Notes: generated by a model not told the origin, from the letters alone. Numbered from the stretch's first letter, positions 43,467 through 55,158 are shown. The stretch is DNA of 64,000 nt from Hyaloperonospora brassicae (GCA_947650285.1 CANTFL010000267.1:62001-126000); one strand, 5' to 3'. Numbers and translations: made by a program.

Positions 43467-44035
43467 TTGCCATCGGCAGTGGCAACGACATCCGAGTTTC
43501 TACGTGCTAAAAGTCACAAGTCATTTTTAGCTGGCCCGCCAACGATAATCACGAGTCGAGAGCGTAAAGTCCGGTCGCAGACTGTGCCGAAGATTTCTAC
43601 ACGACTAAAGTCGCTAACGTGGAGATACTTCTGCAATCGTAGAACAAACTTCGTGCGTGCAGGTGCAACGTGGAACAAACTTTGCGCGTGGCAGGACGCA
43701 CGCAAGTCGAGAAAGTTTTCAATAGAACGTTCGATTATTACCAAAAGGTGATATATCTTGCACGAGTCGCCGAGGTTACGGCTTGGCGCGGGGGCAGAGG
43801 AGAAAGACACAGCGCCTTGATGGTTGGCCACGTGTCGAGAATACCGGAAACTAGTGAAGAAGTGGCACAAGATTTCAAAGCGCATGCCAGTGCCGGGGTG
43901 ATCAGCAGCTCATTGTCTTACTCGGTATCAGACAGCGCTGAACGCGGAAAAACAGGGGGTTCAATTCTTCCGCTAGACCTAGAAGAAGATTATATCTTGC
44001 TAGAAGTTGTCCCGGTCTTTGGCGAAAAGTTTTAA
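43467..44035 (+). pseudogene. Unidentified ORF pieces inside D1
   Basis: Two overlapping plus-strand frames: 43467-43751 (94 codons, basic) and 43670-44035 (121 codons, ending in an acidic LPLDLEEDYILLEVVPVF). A minus-strand frame of similar length covers the first. No domain is recognised. They could be captured host sequence or decayed transposase. I cannot choose a frame with confidence. Confidence 0.25.
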
Positions 44036-44892
44036 CGTGGTTGCATATTTACTGGATAGCCGTGGGTCGGGGTAGACCCGCCATTGATGGCAGCTCTCGC
44101 TTCCACCAGGTCTTCGGTAGAGAAAGATTTAGCTGAGTGATGATCGACGGCTGCTGCTTACACTTCGTGTATACGTGACAGAAAGCAGTATTTAAAACAA
44201 AACGAGTGCAGTGGAACAATATTTGTCATCATGTGCCCAAGCGAACGCAGCCAGTGCTTCAAGAACGACATGTTAGCTAAATAAACTTGGATTTGTCGTC
44301 CCGTAAGTTAATCAAGCAGAAAGGTGAACTCATTCTTACAAGATAGCGCTAGTGGGGCATCGATTCTCGTAGACTTTGGCCGCGGCTTACTGCTGAAAAA
44401 AGTGGCCGCACAAAAATATAACTGTGTCGACGTTGGAGACAAATGGAAATAGACGCTTATGACAAACGTCGTCGCGAACTGAGAGTTGCAAGCAAAAGCC
44501 AGACAACAGCCGTCTTCCAGCGCTGGCTAATACATCAACATGACCTTCGCTTCAGGAATTAACACATCACGCGTAGATCGTACAATGGCCTCACAATGAC
44601 GCAAGTAGCAACCTTGTCGATTCCAAGAGGTCGTGCAGCTGTAGCGCTGCATAAGATAAGACAAGCGAGAATCCTCATGCAATGCAACACTGTGATGTGC
44701 GACCTGTGACGACGGGCAATACGCAACGCAATGCTGTCGTGTGCAAGAGTAGACTATTGAGGCACAAGAGGTGACGTTTTGAACGCAACAGGTGAATTCG
44801 AGTGACGTCAGGAGAGGAAAATGAAGACGTATGTCATCATGCAAAAACTTGACATGCGTCTGTCGTACACAATATCTTGAGGAAAGCCAAGT

Positions 44893-45285
44893 TGTAACGG
44901 GGCAGCCTCTTACATGGAAATTGGCATTTGAGAGATAATGACAATAAAGAATATGAAGTTGAATATTCTTTGAACAATATCACCAAAGCGGTGATATTGA
45001 AGGGTCGACCAAAGCGTCTGCTTATTGGTTGATAGCTTGACGATATCAGCCCACCAATTGCCGCAAGACGGGTGTAATGAGTGGTGACGTGACGTCACCC
45101 TACATTCAGTTCGATTAGTATAATAAAGTTAAGTCAAACAGAGAGACAGTAGTTAGAAGACTTAATTATATTAATATAACAGTTCTGCTTTTACCTTACC
45201 TACGCTTCCTTGTTTGCCTCGTGTACGTCTGTCGGGCGCACCAAATCCCTTGCGTTAAGCTCACGCAAGGGTGTGCACCGTTACA
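44893..45285 (+). repeat. Solo LTR of the element A family inside D1
   Basis: 393 bp, TGTAACGGGG...CGTTACA, with perfect 5-bp duplication CAAGT at 44888-44892 and 45286-45290. Homologous to 8661-9051 throughout. Confidence 0.93.
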
Positions 45286-45934
45286 CAAGTAATACACCAT
45301 GTTTCAGAGATATTTAGCATTTCGAAAGACTTCAAAGTATCGTTGCGCCGCTGCAGCATCTTCAGCACCTCCGCTAACCCACAAATCTAAGTTAAATAAG
45401 AGCCAATGCGGTGCCCGTGAGACCAACAACAACCATCCTCAGAGCTTGACTGAACTCGGACGTTTGTTTAGCTACAGCGGACACTGCTTGGAAACAGCTT
45501 TGATCTCGGCTGCCTCGGTCTTACCCAAGACTCGGGACCCTAGCAAAAGTTTCTTCTTCTTAATCCTCTCCTCATATTGAAGAAGTTAAAATTCATCTCC
45601 TTGCCCTCCAGAGCCCTAGGCCATTCGATTACATCAATTTAGTTGAGTTGTATATAGTTAAACTGTACTCGACTGTATACGTACATTATTTGGCACCATA
45701 AAATGGGATGTCTATTTCATCGTCATTTCAAGCAGGCGGGTAAGCCCCTAGCAAGTATGGGGTGTGCCACTAGTCGTGGACATAGTTTAATAATCAATCC
45801 TACATAATACGAAAACAGATAATACCAAAGCAAATGATGCACATGGTCTTAAGCGCTAACTACGCAAGGCTCCCTATCACTTATTCGGAAGAACCAATAG
45901 TGTGCATAAGTAACGGATTTCTTGTCCCCTTATG

Positions 45935-47287
45935 GTGCCGGGTCAACATAGACGCCTGTCCCGCTCAAGATCCAGATCCTCGCGCAGCTCGAGAGTTAAG
46001 AAATTGACCTCATAATGATTAAGATAGTCGAACTGAATTGCCTGGACCAGGTCTATCGGCACTCCTAAGACCGCCACTACCATATTCTTTGGTGAATAGC
46101 ACGGTGAGGAACGCTTTTTAGTCGAGAGTATCATTAACCTTATTTAAATGAAGGGACGTCAGACGGCTTACCACATCTAATGGCGCAGGTAATGTAAGTC
46201 GAGTTATAATCTAATTATTGTTCCTGGACTAATGGATTTCACTCGTATCCTCAACTAGCAGTATGAAGAGGCTCGTTTATGCTCATGGGGGCTATCACCA
46301 AAAAAAATTCGAGGCTCGTTTATGTTCTGGCGAGTTATCTATACAAAATGTCAAGGCGCTTATATAGGGCATATAAGGTCTAAAACTTGTCGGATATTTC
46401 TGAAATGATGCACGCACTTTGATTGGTCTGATCAAGTAGGATGACTTCTTTGGTGTCACGCACAATCAAAATTATACACGCAACTCAGACACGGTTGTAA
46501 AATGATAAACAGGGAAACCTTGTTACGCTTGAATGCCGGTGCGATTTATACCGCGCCTTAGGTATAGTGCGTTTCTCAAACGATTGCGAGCTGCCGTAAG
46601 TTTTCAATATAGGCTCCAAAGCGAATGCGTACAACATTGTATAAATCCATTTTAAGATTGAGCAAACGCGTATCGCCACTTTCACCGTAACGGGGGTACC
46701 ATCAGTGCCCGACGCTGACATCGATGGAGTAGTTGTGTTCAATGCAACAATCTCTCGCACTGACTTCATTAAGATAAATCATCGACGAATTGTGCACCGG
46801 AGCTCGATGGACTCGTGGAGCAGCTGGACGGAAAACCGCCGCTTCACTTCAATGTTCTCGTGACCCTGTCGCAGCTGCTATATTCGTTGCCGGCTTGTCC
46901 GTTTCTCGTACATACTTGCACGAGTATATTTTCTTAGTCACCCGGCTGTAGAGGTTCCGCTTAAGTGGCACGCTCCTATAAATTACGGGTAAGCCGTTGT
47001 ATACTTTCCATTACAAGCGTGCGTGCTCCCGTATGTACACGTGAGCGTTAAAAAAGCGTGAGTGAGAGAGCTGATCAAATGTTACATAAATTAGTGGGGG
47101 AATAGCGCTGAATGTGTAAAGTCCTGATTCTTTCGATCAACCCTCTTCTCCTGACTTAAATTACTTCATACTAAAATCTCCTATGCAGCTTTTTTGTCAC
47201 CGCCCATGCGCACGTCTAACAGCGAATGATGATAAGTTTGGCTAATAGTTTGGTCTTTATCAACCAATTGGGAGCAAGGCTAAATAT
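45935..47287. other. No confident gene; dispersed repeat near 46.7-46.95 kb
   Basis: Short ORFs only. 46690-46950 is clearly related to 58090-58340 in inverted orientation (shared runs include CTCTCGCACTGA, GACGAATTGT and CGTGGAGCAGCT), so it belongs to a dispersed repeat. The 58-kb copy lies beside the Copia relic, so a Copia 3' end or LTR is possible. Confidence 0.5.
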
Positions 47288-47383
47288 ATCCCTTTAACAT
47301 TATTTTCCATATATATTAGGGAATTGCTAAATTCACACCCCTTTCCTTCGATTCACACCCTTCCTTCAAGATCTTATATATAA

Positions 47384-47671
47384 GGTCGAGATCCAGACAG
47401 GTCTGACTCAATTGAGCTTGCCGAAGCCGCTGCAATTGGCGAGACAGCTTTCTTTGCCGATGCGTCTGACGTTGCTGTAAAGGATGAAGCTGTGACGCTT
47501 ACCGCGAAAACGGAAGCCGTTGCCGAGTATATGACGGTTGTAGAGAAGGAGAAGACGGACGTTGGCGCTACATTGGAGGGCTCTGTGGAGGTACAGGAGG
47601 CTAACGTCGAGCAAGTGGATACCGATTACAAACCCGCATCTACTTCCATCACGGAGACGAAGAGCAACTAA
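47384..47671 (+). pseudogene. Captured coding fragment in D2, acidic C-terminal region of an unknown protein
   Basis: Open for 95 codons from the inner edge of the left TIR to TAA 47669-47671, with no ATG near its start. The product is regular and acidic (LAEAAAIGETAFFADASDVA, KTEAVAEYMTVVEKEKTDVG, VEVQEANVEQVDTDYKP, ending TETKSN). Synonymous positions are G/C-rich compared with the surrounding AT-rich DNA, as expected of a real exon. The missing start and the position against the TIR suggest the 3' end of a host gene picked up by the transposon. I do not recognise the family. Confidence 0.5.
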
Positions 47672-49417
47672 GCCTCGAGTGGAGGGAACGGCTACATTTC
47701 CACACGAACGTACCGTCTCCGGCTAAGTATAAACGCCGCTGACCATCACACGCAGGATCAAAGGTGTCATATTACTCACGATAAAGTTTCAGCTGCGTTA
47801 TAATGAGACAAAGACCACTGCCACCACAACGTAGATACGAAATTAGTAACTGTCGTTCATGTATACAGTAGATAAATACCATCGTAGCCGATACGCTTTT
47901 TGATACGAGGCGAAGAAATATACGTTGTTGCCATCTCGAAGTTTGCTTTGATCTGCACGGTTAGCTTTGTGCCCTTGTCTCTGTATGATTGATCGACACT
48001 GAGTACTTCGTGACTTGGAACATAACCTCGTCAAGCGTTAACATCACGATACAAAGATTCATTCGAGGACACTTGATCACAACTGCATTCTCCGTTGTCT
48101 CTCTGTTGTCCGTGCTACCCGAATGTTCCTCATGATACGTTCATTTTGGTGGCACAAGTACAGCAAGTGACTGTGGCTATGCGGAGATAAGCGCACGTGT
48201 CTGAGCTGCTCGGTAAGGTGTGTCAGCGGGTGTTTAGCTGCATTCTTTGCTGCTACAAAGATAAGGCTCACTAGTTCTTCAAACAGTCAAGTTGAGATTG
48301 CAAGGCGCTCCTTCATTCAGAACACCGCCTCCGGTCCGAGACCTTATCTACACGGATAGACAAGTGCTGTAGTACGTGCAGAAAACTGATCTTGAGGTCG
48401 AGTCAGTATCTCGCAGTAAGTAGATGACGTCGAATATGAATAAACACGAACTGACACTGTCGATTACTTTTTTACACACTGCAAAATGACACCTAATGAG
48501 CTGGAATGCAGGTACCAGTTCCTTCTCGAGGTGGTCAGCAGGCACTTGACCGGATCTTCAGTCGCTGCATGCGTTTGTTGCACTCGTATCTAAAACATCT
48601 GAGCTGAGATGTCGTCATACAAAGTCTCTCTCAATGACTACTCCACGTAGCTGCCAACATACGCAGTGCATGTGATGCTATGTGTATTGTATACAATACA
48701 GAGTAGTTGATATGTAAGAGAGTCGCCACTACCTGCAGACAAAGGGATCGCATTCAAAGGCCATTTCCGTCCATCTTCACCTGTGTGACCTGGCCACGAA
48801 CGGTTCATTCACTGCAGTGCTATCGCAATCGAAGCTGTTGACGTTGCAGTGAAATTTGTATTGTGTTAATAGAATACTGTGGACATCGCTCGTTCCCGTA
48901 CAGCGCAACTCTTGTGCGAACATTTTGGCATTAAACCTGTCGCGCACATTTTGCGTGTTCCCACTTCGATTGCTACGCACTGTCACAAGTGCTGCTGTGC
49001 GTTCTCGTTTCTTCGTCTGATTACGTTCCACAACTCGTTTCGTCTCATGTCATTTAAAAATTGGATCACTGCGCGCATGGACAGAGGCCATCTAAAAACG
49101 TGCAAAAAAACTCGTAAAGCTCAGATCGACTTCCAGACCAGCAAATTTGTAACTTTAGACGGCACGGTGACGTCGGATGCTTGTCGTGTGCTTTATTTGC
49201 TCATCTTGTTTGGCATTTTGCGCGCGCATGATCGATATTTGCGCCACGAGCCACGCGCCCTATCGTTGCGGGAAAATGTTTATCGATACTGACATTTGTG
49301 AATAGATACAGACGTGAGTAGTATCTTATGTTATTCTTACATATCACTTGCCAATTAATGGCCCAGATTCTTGAGTAATAACTTTGTCAGAAATCAAGCC
49401 TTAAAATGAATAGGGAT
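47672..49417. other. Interior of D2, no confident gene
   Basis: The 48879-49292 plus-strand ORF (137 codons) and its minus-strand counterpart (49031-48777) are both open and show no domain. The rest has only short ORFs. Confidence 0.4.
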
Positions 49418-49573
49418 TTATATATAAGATTTTGTAGGAAGGGTGTGAATTTGAGGAAAGGGGGTGTGAATTTAGCAATTCCCAAATATTCCCTTAGCCA
49501 GATAATGTTAATGGAATTTTCAACTAGGATAATTTGTACATTGTTGAATAATATATCGATGACATAAAAGGAC

Positions 49574-49966
49574 TGTAACGGGGCACACCCTTGCGTGAAC
49601 TTAACGCAAGGGATTTGGTGCGCCCGACAGACGTACACGAGGCAAACGAGGAAGCGTAGATAAGGGAAAGTAAAACTGTTATATTAATATAATTAAGTCT
49701 TCTAACTACTGTCTCTCTGTTTGACTTAACTTTATTATACTAATCGAACTGAATGTAGGGTGACGTCACGTCACCACTCATTGCGCGCGTCTTGCGGCGA
49801 TTGGTGGGTTTATATCATCAAGATATCAACCAATGAACAGACGCTTTGGTCGACCCTTCAATATCACCACTTTGGTGATATTGTTCAAAGAATATTCAAC
49901 TTCATATTATTTATTGTCATTGTTTCTTTAAAATGACAATTCCATGTAACGGGCTGGCCCGTTTCA
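49574..49966 (-). repeat. Solo LTR of the element A family, inverted
   Basis: 393 bp, reverse complement of the family sequence, with perfect duplication AGGAC at 49569-49573 and 49967-49971. It lies about 60 bp outside D2. Confidence 0.93.
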
Positions 49967-49971
49967 AGGAC

Positions 49972-51600
49972 TAACACCGTTCCAAGACTCTCTTGCATCA
50001 ATTCCCAACTAGACTTGCGTAGTAGAAACGAATATGTGCATGGATTTGCGAATGTATGAAACACGCTCACTATTCGGTATTTTCTGTACGTCAGAACTTC
50101 TTGCAGTCAGTTCGGAAAGTCCTTCACGTATAGAGCGAATAATACATTTTCTACTCAATCGAGGCAACGCTCTTCCAGGCGATGGAACTGCTCTTCGAAA
50201 TTGTTGGCGAGCTAACAATCTATGTGTTTAAAATACTTTTGAACTTCTTAATACAAACGGCTCGACGATGTGACGAGCGTTTGATCTCAACTTCATTGGG
50301 ATGTCGCATGGCGGTAAACGCTTCTGTATTTCTTGGATGGGTATCAATTATTGTTAGATGCTAAGCTTTCACCTCGCCGTAAACAACGCCACACCGTCGG
50401 TCCATAAAGCAGTAGTCGCATCGACTCCAATCTTGCACCCCCAATGTCGCTAGCGCAAAATATTGACTCACACCGTGCAAAAGCGAAGCGTCAATCCGAG
50501 AAGTCACATTTATTCGACCTGTACGTCGAGATCTAGTCTCGTCTGTCCTACCCTAGAACAAGAATCTGTAGAGCGCACGAGTAAAACAGACAAAGAAAAG
50601 CGGACAAAGAGGTTATCAACCTTTTGAAGAGCACCAAGATCTTCAGCTTTGTACGAGAAGAGAATCTGGTAAAGTGGCAAGGGCGCGCAGAGAGTGTCGC
50701 CGCTGCACGCACGAGCTTGCAATACCATGAAGTGCAAGGAATGAGATTGGGTGGCGGATGAGAGTGCTGCGAATAAGTTCAATACAATTTAACTGAAGAA
50801 CAAATGAGGCAAAAGGGTGCCCTCTTTAACTATCGCATCTGTTTTCATTGTCAAAACCCACTTGCTACATACGTGCTCAGAAGAGGAAAAAGAGAAAAAG
50901 AGAATGCGGGACGTATAAATCTACGTGTCGTTCAAGCTGCACTAAATTAACAATGAAACGGCATTAATACAAACTCGAAAACAAGAGCATCGCCGTGATG
51001 AAGCACGACAGCAATCATGAACCGGTTCTGCTTTTGTCGAGCACTGTGCGAATAGAGTATGGTGACCATATAGTGTCGCGGAAACCTAAATTGAGCGCAC
51101 GTGAAAGCGTTTAAAGCAACATGTCGACCGTAGTAACAAGATATTGAAGCACAAATCATGTGTTTTATGGAGATTTGCGTTGCTACAATGCAAACGGTTA
51201 GCATTAATTTGTAGCATACGAGCAGATAAGACAACTCGATGGCTACATGACCTTTTAAACATATAGCAGACAGAAGAAAAAAGCGTATGTCATATCATAT
51301 CCAATCACTCATAATGATGTGCTTTTTATTCCATGCTGATTGAGCATGGACTTATGGAGCACATGAGCCTACGCACGGTTTATGAATTATAACATGTGTT
51401 TGACAACTCTTCACTGTTAACGGGTACACGTTTCGAATCACTGACACAAGAGCGTAGCAAGATCTCACTAAGTGAAGTGAAATCTAGACCCCAGTTCGTT
51501 GGCGTATACAGTGCGCTTTAAAAGAAGGTTTAGTACGAAGCAACGTATGGATAGTAAAACAGAAGGAACACTATATAAGTATATGTAAGGCATCAAATTG
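49972..51600. other. No confident gene
   Basis: Several ORFs of 60-95 codons on both strands without domains. 50182-50364 (+) encodes a 60-residue hydrophobic peptide (MELLFEIVGELTIYVFKILL...). It could be a membrane peptide, but there is no supporting context. Confidence 0.4.
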
Positions 51601-51629
51601 TCTCTTATCTTGTTAGTTCTGTTGACGAT

Positions 51630-51860
51630 ATTGATACCGAAATCATGTATGATGACGTCTATTCATCTTCCAATGCGCGCGTCTAGCAGGGATTAGTGGG
51701 CTGATATAATGGTCAATACAACCAATAAAAACCCTTGGGTCACCACAACAAAATTGCTTTGTCAGTGGTATGGTGATGAAAATATTAGACTTAATATCCT
51801 CGATTATCATATTGTCACAGAATAATTATATGATATAATGGGCTCAGTATGTTATACAGA
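51630..51860 (-). repeat. Decayed A-family LTR relic, inverted
   Basis: Read on the minus strand it keeps the family's order of blocks: a CAATATC/GTGATA-type stem near 51850-51750, TTGACC/GATATC-like sequence near 51700, GATTAGTGG...GCGCGCATTGG near 51690-51675, then GACGTCATCAT near 51657-51647. Truncated, with no target duplication found. Confidence 0.6.
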
Positions 51861-53480
51861 CCAAAACTTTGCCGACAAAATCCTCGGGGCGAAAAGATGC
51901 GAGTCCTCGTAGTCAATTATGGAAAAAACGTCGACACAGAGAAACCTGTTTCTTACCAAGACAACGCTCGTCATTAGAATAGATGCTGCTACATCGTTGT
52001 TCGATGTGACAAGGGTACAATGTCTCTTGCAAATAGTCCAGATTAAGAAGCTTGAATAAGGCTGTATTGATATGCCTCGCTTTACACATGATGCAACGAG
52101 ATCAGCGTCAAAGGATCATGACGAATATCGCATCATAATCGAAGTAATGGCACAATGTCTGATCTTGGAGGCAACGTTTCCTACAATTGCTTGATTAGGG
52201 TCAACAGAATCCATATATTTTCCTACCTGCCGGAAGAAAGCTAATTTGAGTGAGTAGGACACTACGCAAGTGCGCGAGCGGTAGCTGCTGCGGCGCTATT
52301 GGTGACCCAGTCGGACAAAATTACACTGCTAAAAATTTTAAATGCAAGTACCGTAAGGTCTCAAAGGTTGTGCAATACCATCGTAAAGAAAATGATCTTA
52401 CGTGTAACAGTATTTTTGTCTGCGTGCGACACAAATTACGTGCTCAACCTGCCCGGGACTGCGCAATATACACCAGGGTTGTGCACATTTAGTATCTCGG
52501 TATACGGGGTCAGTGGCAACGGCTGCAAGGGGCAACTACTAAACTAGTATTTTAGTACAAATTTGCGGCGTTATGTCAACTTGCGTTGGGTCTTCCACCA
52601 GAGGTGTGGGGAGAATTATCATCAGTTCCCGGATACGACCGAAATATAAAACAGGCCTTGTATATAATTTGGTGGACAGCGTGACTACCAAGCCTCGCCA
52701 CGATATGGACTAATTGAATCAGGACCATCCATGAGCAGTAAAGTTTTATTGCCAATCTAGAGGCAGCGGATTTTTGACAAGTACACATTCGACACCTTTG
52801 TTAGTTCAAAATCAAGAAAAGTTTATTGGAAAGGACGGGGATAACAACATCTGCCTCATACTGGCTGCAAACATATTTCGGGGGAAATTCACTAGCGATT
52901 CGCCAAATAGAACCCACTTCAGCGACAGGTGACAGGTGACAGATCTAGAAGCTCTCGAGTGACTTAAGATTATTCAGCGATCATGTATATCGCAATAAAA
53001 ATCAAAAGTCTTTTTTCTCCCCCCTCATATTCAAAAATTCTTCTCGCGCAGAAGGTAGTCAGGAGGGAGTCCTACATGTTTGCATCGAATGAGGCTAGCG
53101 ACCGAGGCGTGCGAAGATCGCGCAAAAGAGCCTGATATGGAGTAGGAAGTGATTTGGTAGGTTTTTTTAGTTCAGTAAAAACCTGTACACGTGTCATTGC
53201 GCTATCGCGCTTACAGTCATTCCATCAAATCCTTAGTTAATATAATCCGGTGATTGTAGCGTTGCGAGATGATCGATTTCGTAGTTCTAGAAAGCACGAC
53301 GCAATAGCCGCAGCAGATAGTGCCATACCAAGAACTGGATTATTACAGTAGCAGCAGCAAACTGCTGCGCGCGCCGGCAATTCTCTCTGTGTAGTCGTTC
53401 AAATCGCCCTGGGGAGGACTGCGCGTTCAGTGACAATTTTCTAAATCCGTTGACAACCCACACCCTTCTTTTGACTTTGG
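51861..53480. other. No confident gene
   Basis: 52250-52547 and 52576-52788 hold short ORFs without recognisable domains. A tandem GACAGGTGACAGGTGACAG lies at 52924-52942. Nothing else stood out. Confidence 0.4.
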
Positions 53481-53682
53481 CACTTTGAGCCAGTAGGGCC
53501 TTCAGTTAACCCCACTATCCTTTCTTAAGGTGCGGTCTAACAGGGCGGCTACCGATTTGGATGTTACCTGTCTACACATTGGACTGCTCCCGACACCTGT
53601 AATCGTACCTTCCACCGTAGGTATCGATCTAAGTACAACCCGATCCTAGTATCGGTGCTTCACCACTTGACCATAGGGGTTG
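53480..53682 (-). repeat. Second tRNA-derived SINE relic
   Basis: On the minus strand, 53680-53609 resembles a tRNA: A-box-like TGGTCAAGTGGTGAAG (53673-53658) and a degraded B box (AGATCGATACC, 53630-53620), ending CCTACGGTGGAAGG. The body runs on to about 53480. It differs from the SINE at 3.3-3.5 kb and resembles a different tRNA. Not a functional tRNA. Confidence 0.5.
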
Positions 53683-54283
53683 ATCGCAAAGCGCGAAGGA
53701 GAGAACAAAATCTTTAATGTCTTCCAAAGAAATTGACAGTTCTGCGACCCTTAGATCAGTTTACTACTATTGCTTGATCGGACTTGTCCGACACTCCATT
53801 TGTATCATGAACGTAGTCAACCACCTGCCGCCTTTACAAAATTCTGTCGATCGCTTATCGGTATAAAACATTTTAGCTGCCGGACACCCGACATCCCAAA
53901 AACTCAGTGGCCGGTGTGCTTGGGTGTCTTGGACATGTGAGTAATATCATATTGGGATATGGACATATCATGATGTTGTATGGGAAAAAGACATGTCGAA
54001 ATTTGGGCATAAAAAACACCAATAAAACAGGTAGGGACTTTATATGGGAAAGGGAAGCACCGTTAGCATTCGAAAGAATACCAGTCGGTACCACGTAAAA
54101 TGCTGTGTCTTATTTTTATATTATCGTATGCTAAAACACATTCTCACAAGACGCAGAACTGTAACGACCAGGAGGTATGGACTTCGTTCAAGTCATTCAA
54201 GTTGTTCGCGGTAGACAGACGTCGGATATCGATACTTCTTATCATGATTCAACTAAGGATGACGTTCGGCATATTGAGCGCAC

Positions 54284-54785
54284 GTGGAGCGTCGGCTTGC
54301 GTGTGTGTGTCGCTCAACTTATTAAACCTTGCATCTGTTAAAGTAGAGCACGCGCAAGTGTCTGCCACCTACTCATCCAGACTTATGTTCACTAAGGTAC
54401 ACCGATGCCTCTCAGCACGTACCAACGCTCTGTTGTCGACGATCGCACGTGAGCTCGCATGCGATCGAACGTTTCTTGTGTAAACAACTGTTCGCATTGA
54501 AGCCCAACCCTTTCGCGAAATCGCGACGACGCGTCTGGCTGGTCCTCTAGAGATAGCAGCTGCCCGTTGTATTGAATAGCAGACTGGACGATACGCTGCG
54601 AGGCCATCTTACCACAACCCTCGGACTGCTGGTAAATTTGGTGCAACGTGTTAGTGTGTTCACCGGATGGGACATTCTCATATTACCACCTGTATAAACC
54701 AACATCAGATGCTGTCGCAAAATCTCGACTGCACGTCCATCCCTCTACAATGTGCACACTGTCGATATATAGACCAGACTTTCCG
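54284..54785. repeat. Third copy of the U-R repeat
   Basis: 54284-54560 matches U (20505-20760) almost base for base and 54605 to about 54785 matches the first 180 bp of R (20812 on), in the same order as at 20-21 kb. R is truncated, and similarity fades after GTGCACACTGTCGA. Confidence 0.85.
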
Positions 54786-54853
54786 GTACGCTAGGAGGGC
54801 AATCTTGTAACATATTCTTGTAAAAGATAAGGTATAATATAAGAATTGTGATT

Positions 54854-55158
54854 TGTAACAGGGTTAATGGTTACATGAGGTTATCATTGGGACAAATGGT
54901 AGCAGAGACTATTGCGTTATATATCCTTATAACAAAATAACGAAGTACAGTGATATTATTTGGATGACTAAAGGGTCTTCTTACTGGTTGATACTGTGAC
55001 TTTATCAACCCACCAATCGCTGCTAAATGCGCGCAATGGGTGGTAAGAAGACGTCATCATTGGTTTAGTTAAATTAATATAATTTAGTCAGGACTAACAA
55101 GAAAACGAAAAGTTATAGGGCTTAATTGTACAATAATAACAGTTTTATATTTACCAGT
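54854..55158 (+). repeat. Decayed A-family LTR relic
   Basis: Starts TGTAACAGGGTTAATGGTTACA and keeps the family's blocks (GGTTGATACTGTGACTTTATCAACCCACCAATCGC, quoted in part: GGTTGATACTGTG; TGCGCGCAATGGGTGG; TAATATAATT; AATAACAGTTTTA), then loses similarity near 55158. More diverged than the solo LTRs. Confidence 0.75.

Larger units (their letters stand above)
43195..45783. mobile_element. TIR DNA transposon D1 (superfamily unclear)
   Basis: Terminal inverted repeats of about 97 bp (43195-43291 and 45687-45783, roughly 75-80% alike) flanked by AGTTTA at 43189-43194 and 45784-45789. Each end carries two subterminal motifs of the type TAGGGGCACACCC, a pattern typical of transposase-binding sites. 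No transposase was recognised. The middle holds ORF pieces of unknown origin (43467-44035 plus; a minus-strand piece at about 45585-45470 reading QYEERIKKKKLLLGSRVLGK) and a solo A-family LTR. Probably non-autonomous. Confidence 0.75.
33771..45934 (+). mobile_element. Element B: old Gypsy chromovirus with several nested insertions
   Basis: Plus-strand element: 5' LTR 33771-34086, gag, protease, RT, RNase H, integrase, chromodomain and a 3' LTR starting at 41041. The RNase H holds a solo A-family LTR (37715-38104). The 3' LTR (41041 to about 45934) is split by a pogo transposon (41070-43051) and a TIR transposon (43195-45783); removing these leaves about 320 bp that follows the 5' LTR piece by piece. 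The LTRs have diverged clearly and all frames are broken, so it is much older than O or A. It differs from A after the chromodomain, where no antisense ORF is seen. Confidence 0.85.
41041..45934 (+). repeat. Element B 3' LTR in three pieces
   Basis: Pieces 41041-41069, 43054-43194 and 45784 to about 45934 together match the 5' LTR 33771-34086. For example TGTATCATTACACAACTAGC opposite TGTATCGTTACACATCTAGC, AGTCATATGCT in both, and ATGGTCTTAAGCGCTAA in both. Two independent DNA transposons sit in the gaps. Confidence 0.8.
47288..49512. mobile_element. TIR DNA transposon D2 with captured sequence
   Basis: Core terminal inverted repeats 47319-47383 and 49418-49483 (about 65 bp, mostly matching), extending outward with weaker similarity to about 47288 and 49512 (TTAACATTAT in both). 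Each end has two subterminal CACACCC motifs (ATTCACACCC repeated), like D1. No transposase was recognised. The left part carries an open frame with host-gene character (47384-47671). Long TIRs with a captured coding fragment are typical of Pack-type elements. Confidence 0.7.

Noticed and set aside
50182..50364. 60-residue hydrophobic peptide resembling small bacterial membrane proteins
   Set aside because: The similarity is one of composition only, and there is no neighbouring gene or expression signal to support it.
53609..53680. Second functional tRNA gene
   Set aside because: Degraded B box and no matching acceptor stem; better explained as a SINE head.
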